Source: Candidatus Zixiibacteriota bacterium (GTDB lineage: Bacteria > Zixibacteria > MSB-5A5 > GN15 > FEB-12). From it: DNA of 32,191 bases. Numbering within the stretch: the first letter of the stretch is position 1; each line of letters opens with the position of its first letter. The stretch is taken from NCBI GenBank assembly GCA_024278935.1, contig JAJRSF010000020.1, positions 1-32,191 on the forward strand, given 5' to 3'. The position numbers were made by a program, and so were the translations under genes. A model generated the notes under the pieces. The model saw only the letters and a program-made list of their open reading frames with translations, searched no databases and was not told the DNA's origin. Below are positions 7,160 through 14,606 of this stretch, one piece after another.

Positions 7160-7178
7160 ATGACACAAAACGTGTCAT
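7160..7178. promoter_or_regulatory. Inverted repeat upstream of the Rep small-gene operon
   Basis: ATGACAC (7160-7166), a 5-base spacer AAAAC and GTGTCAT (7172-7178), a perfect 7-bp dyad. It is a candidate operator for the operon starting at 7136. No clear -35/-10 pair could be fixed around it. Confidence 0.4.
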
Positions 7179-7217
7179 TTGATGTCTAAATTATTGTGGG
7201 ATATAGTAAAACTATTT

Positions 7218-7463
7218 TTATTTTTTGGGATATTTTTTTGCGACTTTATAACGATTACAAGCTTGTGCAAGAGTTGTTTCATCATGATAATTCTTAAAAC
7301 CATTTTGTTCTAGAAAGTCAGCCCATTCAGTATAAGGTTTATCTTCATATCCTAATTTTGACAACAAATGAAGAGCAAAGTAATTTCTATAATTGCTGAT
7401 ATTCCAAAACTTTGGATCTGGTTTTAAAGCTTTTGAAAGATCTTTCTTAAAATCAGATCTTCT
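7218..7463 (-). pseudogene. Displaced C-terminal part of the frameshifted hypothetical gene
   Basis: An 81-codon frame with no ATG or GTG start, beginning after a TAG at 7464-7466 and ending at TAA 7218-7220. It reads SDFKKDLSKALKPDPKFWNI at its beginning and ends with AQACNRYKVAKKYPKK. The composition is clearly coding-like. It overlaps the end of the 7424-8011 frame, and a -1 shift joins them into a protein of about 264 residues. The alternative, a separate gene with a non-standard start, is less likely. Confidence 0.55.
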
Positions 7464-8011
7464 CTAAGTTCACATTCGGAAAGAATTTTCCGACCGAATT
7501 CTGAAGTTAAAAATATAGAATCAAGTTTGACTAATTTTAGAAAAGCTTTGTGATCACCTTTTTCTGATAGAATAATTAACTCGTCAATATCTAGTTTATG
7601 CCGACAATCACAAGTCCATTTGATTCGAAGTATTCTAGTTGCTAAAGTCCATAGAACCATTCTTTCTCTAATTAAATCGGTCGAAATTGGACTATCAGCT
7701 GGAATGTGATCCTCATGGATAGATTTCAATCGTTCAATATTAGCTAATTGCTCTTGAATATTGGATTTTTCATCCATCGGAAACAAATTTGGAAAATCAC
7801 CAAGACTTGAAAATATAATTTGAGTAAGTTCTGAATCATCTTTCTTGTAATATTCGAGTAAATCTAAATATCCCATTTCCTTATATTGATCAATAAGTTC
7901 ATCTCTGTCGGGAATGTTAATTAGATTTTCTTTTGATGCAAAACTATCAAAAACCCTAACAAGATTTGAAAAAATTTTTTTTACTAAATCGTCTGGTATA
8001 TGGTCACTCAT
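7424..8011 (-). CDS. Conserved hypothetical protein, probably frameshifted near its C-terminus
   Basis: 195 residues, mostly helical. A conserved-looking block lies at about 140-185 (DELIILSEKGDHKAFLKLVK and the residues after it), as seen in helical hypothetical proteins of mobile elements. The frame ends LILRKIFQKL, but a -1 frame opening at 7463 continues a coding-like stretch to 7218 (next entry). A single-base loss around 7440-7465 is likely. The start ATG 8011 has only a weak ribosome site. The domain around CDCRHKLD (about 134-141) is polar and could bind a metal, but only two Cys and one His are visible. No function is assigned. Confidence 0.6.
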   Translation of the reverse strand: MSDHIPDDLVKKIFSNLVRVFDSFASKENLINIPDRDELIDQYKEMGYLDLLEYYKKDDSELTQIIFSSLGDFPNLFPMDEKSNIQEQLANIERLKSIHEDHIPADSPISTDLIRERMVLWTLATRILRIKWTCDCRHKLDIDELIILSEKGDHKAFLKLVKLDSIFLTSEFGRKILSECELREDLILRKIFQKL

Positions 8012-8210
8012 CTAATCAAAATGCATACAAGAAACTAAAGAGTCAATCATATTAATAGTACTATGATCATAATTTATAAATATTTTGTAATAAATTATTA
8101 GCATTATCTATTAAGTCGTCAAAAGTAATAAGTTCATATTTTTACTACGTTTATCATAGACGATTTTATCTTGAAACTAAATCCTATTATAGCCATATAA
8201 TTCTATTTTT

Positions 8211-8225
8211 GTTGATTTAATCAAC
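8211..8225. promoter_or_regulatory. Inverted repeat over the -35 of the restriction gene promoter
   Basis: GTTGAT-TTA-ATCAAC, a perfect 6-bp dyad with a 3-base centre, overlapping the TTGATT -35 box. Candidate operator. Confidence 0.45.
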
Positions 8226-8240
8226 ACTACTTCCTATAGA
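8212..8240 (+). promoter_or_regulatory. Promoter of the restriction endonuclease gene
   Basis: TTGATT (8212-8217), a 17-base spacer and TATAGA (8235-8240). It lies 45 bases before the TTG start at 8285. The rest of 8012-8210 is AT-rich with no gene seen. Confidence 0.5.
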
Positions 8241-8270
8241 TTAGGTATAAATTCTTATACTTAACCTATA
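8235..8270. promoter_or_regulatory. Long inverted repeat between -10 and ribosome site of the restriction gene
   Basis: Two 16-base arms (8235-8250 and 8255-8270) match at 14 of 16 positions when one is reverse complemented, with a 4-base centre. The repeat spans the -10, the expected start point and the leader, ending three bases before the GGAGG site. It could be an operator limiting endonuclease expression, or an mRNA hairpin. Confidence 0.5.
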
Positions 8271-8284
8271 AACGGAGGTAAATT

Positions 8285-9241
8285 TTGGGAAAAGCAGAAA
8301 GAGAATATGTAGAACTTTTAGAAAGAAATACTGATAAATATCTAAACAGCATAGGGCTAGATGTTCTTAGTGAACATGATGAAAGGAGAGTTACAAATTT
8401 AGGTGAATTTATAAAACTTAATTATCAATTCAGGAAATCGTGTCATATTGGTAATACTTACGGTACCTCAATAGGTGACATAAAGTTGATAGATGATTCA
8501 GATAAATATCTTGAGTTAAAGTTCTTAAAAAGTGGATCAGGTACAAGAGCAAACATATCTCAAGATGCCTTAACAAAAAACCTTCTCTTTAGTTCTGATG
8601 TTAAATCTTGGAATAAATATAGAGTAGAAAATAATTTTCAAATTGAAGTTCTTTCCATATTAAAAATTTATAGAAATTATAAAAAAGACATTTCACAGCT
8701 TAAAAACAATAATAGTACAATCTCAAAACTTGGTGCTATATTAAAAAAAGAAGCTGAAACAGATCAAGACGCAAAAAAGTTGAAAGAAGAGATTGAAGCT
8801 TTAGCTAGAATTGACAAGCTGAGGTATATCAAATATTTATCCCAACAAAATTACATTAAAGACAATGTAAAAAAATTCACTATTTTGCTTTTAATGGGAA
8901 GACATACAGAAGAGTCCCTAAATGAATTCAAAGATCTTAACTTAAAGCAAACCTTAGAATTGATTCCAGATAATTATGAGATAGTCTACATTTATAAAAA
9001 TAAAATTAAAAAAGATACTTATAAAATTGAAAAGATTTTCAACTTCATAAACAGAGTAGAAGATTATGATGTAAGAATTAGTTGCCCAATAGAACAAAGT
9101 AATCTTACAATAGATTTTAAAAAGGGTGACCACTGGTATAAAACTTTAAGATTTGCTTTTCACTGGAAAAACAAATTTCAAGGAATCGAAACACCATGTT
9201 TAAATGTCTTTGATGAAAATTTAGAACAATTATTCACCTAA
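8285..9241 (+). CDS. Putative type II restriction endonuclease
   Basis: 318 residues with a probable PD-(D/E)XK centre: IGDIKLID (63-70, Asp65) followed by YLELKF (75-80, Glu77, Lys79). The following segment SGSGTRANISQ is like those after the ELK motif in other restriction enzymes. A charged helical coiled coil spans about 145-185. The start is TTG (8285-8287) with a strong GGAGG seven bases before it, and no ATG lies near. It converges on the adenine methyltransferase gene, with a 12-base overlap of their 3' ends, the classic arrangement of a type II system. Its promoter is packed with inverted repeats, as expected if the toxic partner is tightly controlled. The recognition sequence cannot be read from the sequence. 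Confidence 0.7.
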   Translation: MGKAEREYVELLERNTDKYLNSIGLDVLSEHDERRVTNLGEFIKLNYQFRKSCHIGNTYGTSIGDIKLIDDSDKYLELKFLKSGSGTRANISQDALTKNLLFSSDVKSWNKYRVENNFQIEVLSILKIYRNYKKDISQLKNNNSTISKLGAILKKEAETDQDAKKLKEEIEALARIDKLRYIKYLSQQNYIKDNVKKFTILLLMGRHTEESLNEFKDLNLKQTLELIPDNYEIVYIYKNKIKKDTYKIEKIFNFINRVEDYDVRISCPIEQSNLTIDFKKGDHWYKTLRFAFHWKNKFQGIETPCLNVFDENLEQLFT

Positions 9242-10456
9242 ATCTAATGGCATAAGTTTTTCTAACTCTGTTTTAGATATTTGTGTATTCCCTGTTACTA
9301 GTTGCATGGTTTTAATTGTTTCTTTAGATGAAATTGCATCTGATATTTTTACTAGCTCTTCATAACTATACTTTTTTGTTTCACTTAAACTTAAAGTTAG
9401 TTCATCGTCTTGTTGAGGCGGATAAATTACGTTTACGTGATTTTCACCTAGAAATTTTACACCTGGCTTTATTACAGCAGATTTAATATTTACATTAGAT
9501 GCCGCACCTGTAATTCTATTAACTATTATAGCTGGACCAATATCAAATTTATCTGTATCTATATATTGTGCTTTTTTATCTGAATTCTCTAAGATGACAC
9601 CATTATCTGTAATATTATGAGCCCATATTAAAGGGATACCTTTTTCCCTATCGGCATATAACCTATCTTTGTTTTGATTCCAAACGACCTTACCTGTCCT
9701 AACAGTAAATCCAAGTTCACTCAAAGTAACTTTACCTTTAAAAGCATTATTTAGTTTTTCTGGATCAGTAGTAAATATATTTACACCGTTTTTGGTAAAA
9801 GTAAAATCACCTTTATTTTTACATTTTTTTAGAATCATAATCATAACTGTTTGTTGAGCATCATGAAACATATCGGAAGATTTTAATATATGGATATATT
9901 CAATATTTGAGTTTTCAACAATAAATTCTCTAAGCTTAGAAAAATATGCTCCATTATTCATAGAAGGTGGAATAACAAATGCTAAATAGCCATTAGGTTT
10001 TAGAAGTTCTATACCTAATTTAATAAACATGCTAAAAATATTTGGTCTGCCATTAATTACATCTCTAAATTTGTTCTTTAATTCAATTTCTGGTTTAAAT
10101 TCAAAATATGGTGGGTTACCAATAACAAAATCATAATATTCTTCATATTTTTGATTTAATGAATCGAGAGATTTAATTTTTGCTTCTGGAATCAATTTTT
10201 TTGAAAGTTTAACAAGTTTTGGATCTATTTCCCAACCAGTTAATTCACAATCACCAAAGTAATCTTTTGCCGCAGAAAGAAATTCACCTGTTCCATTGGC
10301 TGGGTCTAGGATTTTAGGGTTTTTCATTTTAGGCAACATGGAGATCAAATGATCTCTTACAAATTTAGGTGTAAAATATTGTCCTAGTTCTTTTCTATGT
10401 TTTAAGTCTGTCTCTTTCAGATATTTATCAGAAATCTCATGAAACTGATTGCTCAT
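9230..10456 (-). CDS. Type II N6-adenine DNA methyltransferase (gamma class, TaqI-like)
   Basis: 408 residues. Motif order is X-I-IV: GQYFTP (25-30), SAM-binding DPANGTGEFL (51-60), WEIDP (75-79, motif II) and catalytic NPPYFEF (114-120). A C-terminal target-recognition region extends to the end, including PLIWAHNI, as in TaqI/Eco57I-like enzymes. It methylates adenine in the target, protecting the host from the endonuclease encoded convergently at 8285-9241. ATG follows AGGAG at good spacing. The gene lies at the right side of the island and, with the endonuclease, would add a stabilising or defence function. Confidence 0.9.
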   Translation of the reverse strand: MSNQFHEISDKYLKETDLKHRKELGQYFTPKFVRDHLISMLPKMKNPKILDPANGTGEFLSAAKDYFGDCELTGWEIDPKLVKLSKKLIPEAKIKSLDSLNQKYEEYYDFVIGNPPYFEFKPEIELKNKFRDVINGRPNIFSMFIKLGIELLKPNGYLAFVIPPSMNNGAYFSKLREFIVENSNIEYIHILKSSDMFHDAQQTVMIMILKKCKNKGDFTFTKNGVNIFTTDPEKLNNAFKGKVTLSELGFTVRTGKVVWNQNKDRLYADREKGIPLIWAHNITDNGVILENSDKKAQYIDTDKFDIGPAIIVNRITGAASNVNIKSAVIKPGVKFLGENHVNVIYPPQQDDELTLSLSETKKYSYEELVKISDAISSKETIKTMQLVTGNTQISKTELEKLMPLDLGE

Positions 10457-10585
10457 TTTTACTCCTAAAATAGTTAAAAATAATGTTATTTCTTCAAAGT
10501 CTCAACTTTAGAAATTACCCTCTACAAGAATACGAATATTTATGTGTTAAAGTCAATTAACAATTTATCTAAACATTTCACTTCA

Positions 10586-10634
10586 TATTCTTCCAACGAA
10601 TCTAAATAAGTTCTAAACTCGTTAGCAACCTCCC
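10586..10634. repeat. Diverged copy of the island-end repeat
   Basis: Shares ATCTAAATA, GTTCTAA and AGCAACC in the same order and spacing with the copies at 10650-10757 and 24558-24657. On the - strand it can be read as an ORF of 33 codons starting MREVANEFRTYLDSLEEYE, parallel to ADDIRTYLDPLDEFY in the next copy, so a protein-coding origin is possible. Confidence 0.5.
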
Positions 10635-10649
10635 TCATATATAAGTCAT

Positions 10650-10757
10650 CCAATTAAAGAGATAATTTTTGTGTTTATATTTGTAATATAGAATTCGTCA
10701 AGCGGATCTAAATACGTTCTAATGTCGTCAGCAACCGCCCGCTTTAATATATCTCGT
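10650..10757. repeat. Island right-end repeat, copy A (candidate attR region)
   Basis: About 108 bases, closely similar to 24558-24657, with the identical block GGATCTAAATACGTTCTAAT followed by GTCGTCAGCA. Its GTTC, TCGTC and CCGCC (10716-10739) have the order and nearly the spacing of the same words in tRNA-Asp (1983-2005). On the - strand it reads ADDIRTYLDPLDEFYITNIN and stops, also parallel to the 24.6-kb copy, with several synonymous changes. It may be an attachment site, a small gene end, or both. Confidence 0.55.
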
Positions 10758-10946
10758 TGACTCACAAAGAATTATCGTAATTTTCATTTTTTAGAGTAAC
10801 CTCCCACTCCCAGTACTTTTTATTTTTCATTTATTTCAAAATATCTATACTCGTCTCTTACGAATGAGGAATTAAACTCATTTCTACATTGTAAAACAAT
10901 GACTTACACTCTGTTGTGACCGTTTTTATAAGAGCGTTCAACCAGA

Positions 10947-11132
10947 TTAGTTTCTTTTATTGTATTCTAATTTATCCAAACGGTTTTTCATCTTAGTTAG
11001 TTCATCTTCGAGAGTTTGATTCTGTTTATATAACGCTTTGATAGCTGCTAATGCGATACCGTCGGGATCCAATATATTGATATGCTTGTCATCTTCTCCT
11101 AAACTAAACGAACGAATAGAAATCGGTGCTTG
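10947..11132 (-). pseudogene. Tail of a phage tail-fibre/S74 intramolecular chaperone-type protein
   Basis: A 61-codon frame without start, ending at TAA 10947-10949. It reads SIRSFSLGEDDKHINILDPD, then GIALAAIKALYKQ and a final coiled coil (LEDELTKMKNRLDKLE). The DGIALAAIKALY-plus-coiled-coil ending is typical of proteins with an S74 peptidase chaperone domain, which cleave themselves after trimerisation. The rest of the gene is missing. A TPR fragment of opposite orientation begins at about the same point, so the break is a rearrangement joint. Confidence 0.55.
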
Positions 11133-11379
11133 CTATCGTATATTTACTCAACTTGAATATCGAAAAGGCAACAACGATAAAGCAAAAGAATGGTTCAAAA
11201 AATCTATTGATATGTTCCGTCTTATCAACTCCAATTATGAATTGGCAGTTACACGATACTCAGCATCAACTACCACCCTATATGTAAACGGTGAAAAATC
11301 TTCAATGCTCTATTTGGCAAAAGAGTATTTTGAATCAGAAAACATTACTCATTACAATTTGAATTTCTTCCTAAAATAA
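11106..11379 (+). pseudogene. TPR-repeat protein fragment
   Basis: The frame 11038-11379 has family-like sequence only from about 11106: EIGACYRIFTQLEYRKGNN, then DKAKEWFKKSIDMF and ELAVTRYSAS, a pattern of helical TPR repeats such as those fused to sensor or sigma54-type regulators. The first 20 or so residues are antisense S74 debris, and the end runs into the convergent lipoprotein gene. Both ends are missing, so this is a relic. Confidence 0.5.
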
Positions 11380-12679
11380 CAATAAATGTTGGCTCAGTAG
11401 TAAAAACAGAAGCAAAATTAATTGGTCCGATAGGAGTGGTTAATAACCCTGAACCATCACTTACAATAAGTATCTCAGCCTGCATTATATTTTCCATAAA
11501 GGTAAAGATCATAGGAAGTGGATCTGTAAAGTTTAGAAGTTCTTCATCAACGAGCATTGTACCACTTGTTAGAACAGTTGTTTGGGATAAGTTAGATCCA
11601 TCTGGAATAGTGAAACTGTATGATCCGCTTGAATTAATAGAAGCACCAGATCCGTTGACACCGCTAAGTAAAACTGTACCTTCCCAGTTTATTCCATCAC
11701 AAGAGGAACCTTGACCTGTGAAAGTTAATCCATCCGAAACAGTTCTTGTCCATTCAAAAGCAAATCCATCGCATACAGCATCTTCTATCCAATCACCATA
11801 TACTTGCCGAACAGCTTCAGAATTAGCCCCATTATTAATCATTGATTGAGCAGCTAATTCCATAATAGTATTATGATTTGAATTATCACCTGCTCCAAGC
11901 AATAGAACCACTGCGTATTTCTTAAGAAGGTCATCTACATCATTCACACTCTTTAAACAAGGATCAAAACTTTCAATAGTATCGTTTAATTCCTTTAATG
12001 CAAGCTCTTTTGCTTTATCAATTGCGTCTTCATCTAATCCTTCAATACCAAGCAGTTGAGCTTCAGCAGCAATACGGAGTGCTTCCTGTATGGTGGCTTC
12101 CGTCAACTGACCTTCAGCCCAAGTTGAATATGTAGAACGAGCATCATCCATATAAGCTAGTCCATCACCCCCTGCTTTCATATCATAAGCAGCAGCTCGA
12201 AGTAAATCACGAACCTTTTGCCTCACATCAGCTAAAAATGATGAAGTTAATTTTATATTATTTACCTGATCATATTTTGAAGTATTGCCATCCAATAAGG
12301 TAGAAAGTAATGATCGTGCCTCTGTATTTTTTCCTTCATTTAATAAATTTTCCACTTGTGTAAATATCGCAAGAAAAGAAGGTGATATATCTAACGAACA
12401 GAATCCATCTTCAGACATAAGTTCTTCAGTTATTGTTTCTGCTCCATCTAACCCTAGATTTTCAAATGTTAAATCTTCTTTGGGAATTGGAATTAGCGAT
12501 GCTTCTTCAATATTAAAACTAATACTTATTGGATTTTCGCATTCATCTGAAATGACAAATGATTGTAGTTCAGGATCTGTAGGGTTTTTATCTTCAGATG
12601 AACAACCAAAAACAATTAAAATCATCGGAACAATAATCATTATTATAGAAATATTCTTTATCAGTTTTTTAATAACCAT
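11345..12679 (-). CDS. Predicted lipoprotein of unknown function
   Basis: 444 residues with a lipoprotein signal peptide: basic start (KKLIKN), long hydrophobic core and lipobox VFGC (Cys26). It should be lipid-anchored on the outside of the inner membrane or in the outer membrane. The central region (about 110-290) is helical and Ala/Leu-rich (EALRIAAEAQLLGIEGLDED), TPR-like in appearance. The C-terminal part is beta-rich (LTFTGQGSSCDGINWEGTV). No family is recognised. ATG is preceded by AAGGATG. It is the last gene of the operon, about 105 bases after the CsgG-OmpA gene, so a shared role in cell-surface assembly is plausible but unproven. Confidence 0.75.
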   Translation of the reverse strand: MVIKKLIKNISIIMIIVPMILIVFGCSSEDKNPTDPELQSFVISDECENPISISFNIEEASLIPIPKEDLTFENLGLDGAETITEELMSEDGFCSLDISPSFLAIFTQVENLLNEGKNTEARSLLSTLLDGNTSKYDQVNNIKLTSSFLADVRQKVRDLLRAAAYDMKAGGDGLAYMDDARSTYSTWAEGQLTEATIQEALRIAAEAQLLGIEGLDEDAIDKAKELALKELNDTIESFDPCLKSVNDVDDLLKKYAVVLLLGAGDNSNHNTIMELAAQSMINNGANSEAVRQVYGDWIEDAVCDGFAFEWTRTVSDGLTFTGQGSSCDGINWEGTVLLSGVNGSGASINSSGSYSFTIPDGSNLSQTTVLTSGTMLVDEELLNFTDPLPMIFTFMENIMQAEILIVSDGSGLLTTPIGPINFASVFTTEPTFIVILGRNSNCNE

Positions 12680-12783
12680 AATTATTTCATCCTTAAGTTA
12701 TCTTGACTGGTTTCTAGTATTCCTATAAATGAAATTATTCTTTAACGAACTTTCTGCATGGTAAAATAAATTTCAACATCGTC

Positions 12784-14559
12784 TCATATTCGTATTAATT
12801 CAACTCTTCTATTATTTGCTTTACCCTCAGGTGTGTCATTTGTTTCCATAGGATTGGATTCGCCCCATCCCTTTGACTCCAAACGTTCAGCAGAAATAGA
12901 ATATGTAGTTATGAGATAATTTCTAACAGCCTCAGCTCTATTCTGAGAAAGAGATTGATTGCTTTCATCTGACCCATCACTGTCAGTGTGCCCTTCAATA
13001 GATAATCTTAAAGCAGGATCATCTTCAAATAAACGTCCGATTTCTTTAAGCGTCTTAAATGATTCACCTTTTATTTTATCAGAACCTGAGTCAAAGAGAA
13101 TACCGTGAGTAACAATCTTGCCATCATCTTCAAGTTGCTGACGCATTGTTTTTCCACCTTCAGCAAATCTGAAACCACGGAACAATGTTGGGTTTTCTGC
13201 TTTTTTTCGAGGATTGGTTGCTACCATAGACCCTACCGGATCAAAGCCATCAACTTTTGGAATATTTGCGACACGCTCGTTATCTATATAACATTTAATA
13301 GAACGTTTTGTTGCCATGATTCTCATAGTATGAATGCCTTTAGTAAGGTCACTTGATAATTTTTTGCGGGCAACATCTTTTTTTAGAATTCTTATCTTGG
13401 TCGCATTACTATTTGACAAGGCAAGATATCCAATACTTTTTCCTTTACGATCTATCCAATGGATATAAAAATAAGCACCAAGTTGGTCAGGACCATTTTC
13501 GTAAAATTCTAACTCAACCGTATATTTTAGTGGAGGCGGGGCGTCGGCAATCTTAGGACGAACTTTACCATTATCAGAACACATAATCCAACATTCCTTG
13601 CCTAACCGAACAACTTCATAAACACCTTTATCAAGATTCCAACGATATGGAAACTCTCCTTCTTCTTCATCTTTCATATCATCAAAAAAGATTACTTTAT
13701 TGCCAGGGACAAAATCATATTTGGTAAACAGTGTCATATCTTCAGCAGTAGATGCTGATGAAGAAGTATTGGATGTTACGTTAGAAACATTAGTCTGTTC
13801 ACCAGCTGAAGACCCTTGAGATCCATACTCTTTTGAGTATTGTCCTTTACCTTTATAGCGGTAATATTCATCAGGAATTTCTTTTGAAACCATTTCAAGA
13901 GTTTTTGCTAATGCCGTTCTGATTGCATTCTCCATTGGTTTATTAGAATACACTCCTAAACCTCCAACAAGTGCAACATCTTCAACCCATCCCCCGCCAG
14001 TCATACTTGTTTTCCATTTTGAAGATTTAGCTTTGATAGTTTTTGCTTTTATAATACGTCTTGTGCGAATGTCGATAATTTTTATATCAATTTGAATTTC
14101 AGCATTTTTCTTGTTAATACCAATTTTTCCAAATGCTTTTTTCTTAAGCCCTCCAAGACCACCGCTACTACCACCGGCATTCGGTTCAAATGCGGTTACC
14201 GCTCCGGTTATCAAAAGATCAGCCCCTTCCATAAGCCCTTTATCTGGACCACGTCCTTCTTCAACATAGCCTGATTGACCTAGCTCGATTTCATCAATCA
14301 GCTCTTCAACTTCCTCTTGATTGGCAAGAACAATAAATTTTTCATTGTTAGCCAAAGATGTTGATATCATTTCACCTATAGCTTCAGCAATATCGCGAGG
14401 ACATTTTGATGCTTTGGTTTTTATTTTACCAACAGTGATTCTTGCTTTGTTGCCTTGATAAGTTACATTGTCATCTGCAATTACAACTGTTGAGCTTAGA
14501 ATAAACATCAACAATAATGCCATAACAAAAAGGGTGCGGGCGTTCAATCTGTTTTGCAT
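12784..14559 (-). CDS. CsgG-domain and OmpA-domain fusion protein
   Basis: 591 residues. A signal peptide spans about 1-29. A CsgG-like domain spans about 34-240 (VGKIKTKASKCPRDIAEAIG, then MISTSLANNEKFIVLANQ, then GADLLITGAVTAFE). A Ser/Thr-rich linker follows near 248-275. A LamG/concanavalin-like middle domain spans about 285-460. The C-terminal OmpA peptidoglycan-binding domain spans about 485-591 (ILFDSGSDKIKGES, GHTDSDGSDESNQSLSQNRA and NRRVELIRI). CsgG proteins form or help outer-membrane secretion pores, and OmpA domains bind the cell wall. ATG has GGAGG four bases before it. The combination suggests an envelope-anchored secretion or sensing component. Here CsgG is at the N-terminus without a lipobox, unlike true curli CsgG. 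Confidence 0.88.
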   Translation of the reverse strand: MQNRLNARTLFVMALLLMFILSSTVVIADDNVTYQGNKARITVGKIKTKASKCPRDIAEAIGEMISTSLANNEKFIVLANQEEVEELIDEIELGQSGYVEEGRGPDKGLMEGADLLITGAVTAFEPNAGGSSGGLGGLKKKAFGKIGINKKNAEIQIDIKIIDIRTRRIIKAKTIKAKSSKWKTSMTGGGWVEDVALVGGLGVYSNKPMENAIRTALAKTLEMVSKEIPDEYYRYKGKGQYSKEYGSQGSSAGEQTNVSNVTSNTSSSASTAEDMTLFTKYDFVPGNKVIFFDDMKDEEEGEFPYRWNLDKGVYEVVRLGKECWIMCSDNGKVRPKIADAPPPLKYTVELEFYENGPDQLGAYFYIHWIDRKGKSIGYLALSNSNATKIRILKKDVARKKLSSDLTKGIHTMRIMATKRSIKCYIDNERVANIPKVDGFDPVGSMVATNPRKKAENPTLFRGFRFAEGGKTMRQQLEDDGKIVTHGILFDSGSDKIKGESFKTLKEIGRLFEDDPALRLSIEGHTDSDGSDESNQSLSQNRAEAVRNYLITTYSISAERLESKGWGESNPMETNDTPEGKANNRRVELIRI

Positions 14560-14606
14560 AGTACCTCCAATTATTTGCTTAATAATACATATTTGTTAAT
14601 TACTTA

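Larger units (their letters stand above)
1990..10745. mobile_element. Island integrated in tRNA-Asp (serine recombinase, HUH Rep, defence genes)
   Basis: About 8.75 kb, visibly more AT-rich than the flanking housekeeping genes. The left end is inside tRNA-Asp, with the recombinase pointing at it. The cargo is an AAA-ATPase/DUF4276 pair, a ribbon-helix-helix regulator, a Rep-like HUH endonuclease with small genes, and a type II restriction-modification pair. The right end is inferred from repeats near 10586-10757, whose conserved block resembles the 3' half of tRNA-Asp and which recur next to a decayed recombinase tail at 24.6 kb. No exact tRNA duplication was found, so the right boundary is approximate. 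No conjugation or capsid genes are visible, so it may be a mobilisable or satellite-type element. Confidence 0.6.
10457..11345. other. Gene debris between the restriction-modification pair and the exported-protein operon
   Basis: No intact gene is seen. It holds, in order, a diverged repeat copy (10586-10634), a better repeat copy (10650-10757), a 26-codon coding-like - strand scrap ending at 10820 (including FNSSFVRDEYRYFEINEK), the tail of an S74 chaperone-type gene (10947-11132) and a + strand TPR fragment (about 11106-11350). The pieces come from unrelated genes in both orientations, as in repeatedly rearranged element borders. Confidence 0.6.

Noticed and set aside
11038-11379. ORF as an intact TPR protein gene
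   Set aside because: The first part is antisense S74 debris and the last part runs into the lipoprotein gene. Only the middle is TPR-like, so it is a fragment.
12285-12728. 147-codon + strand ORF
   Set aside because: It is antisense to the start of the lipoprotein gene. The - strand frame has a lipobox signal peptide and ribosome site, while the + strand product is low-complexity Ser-rich.
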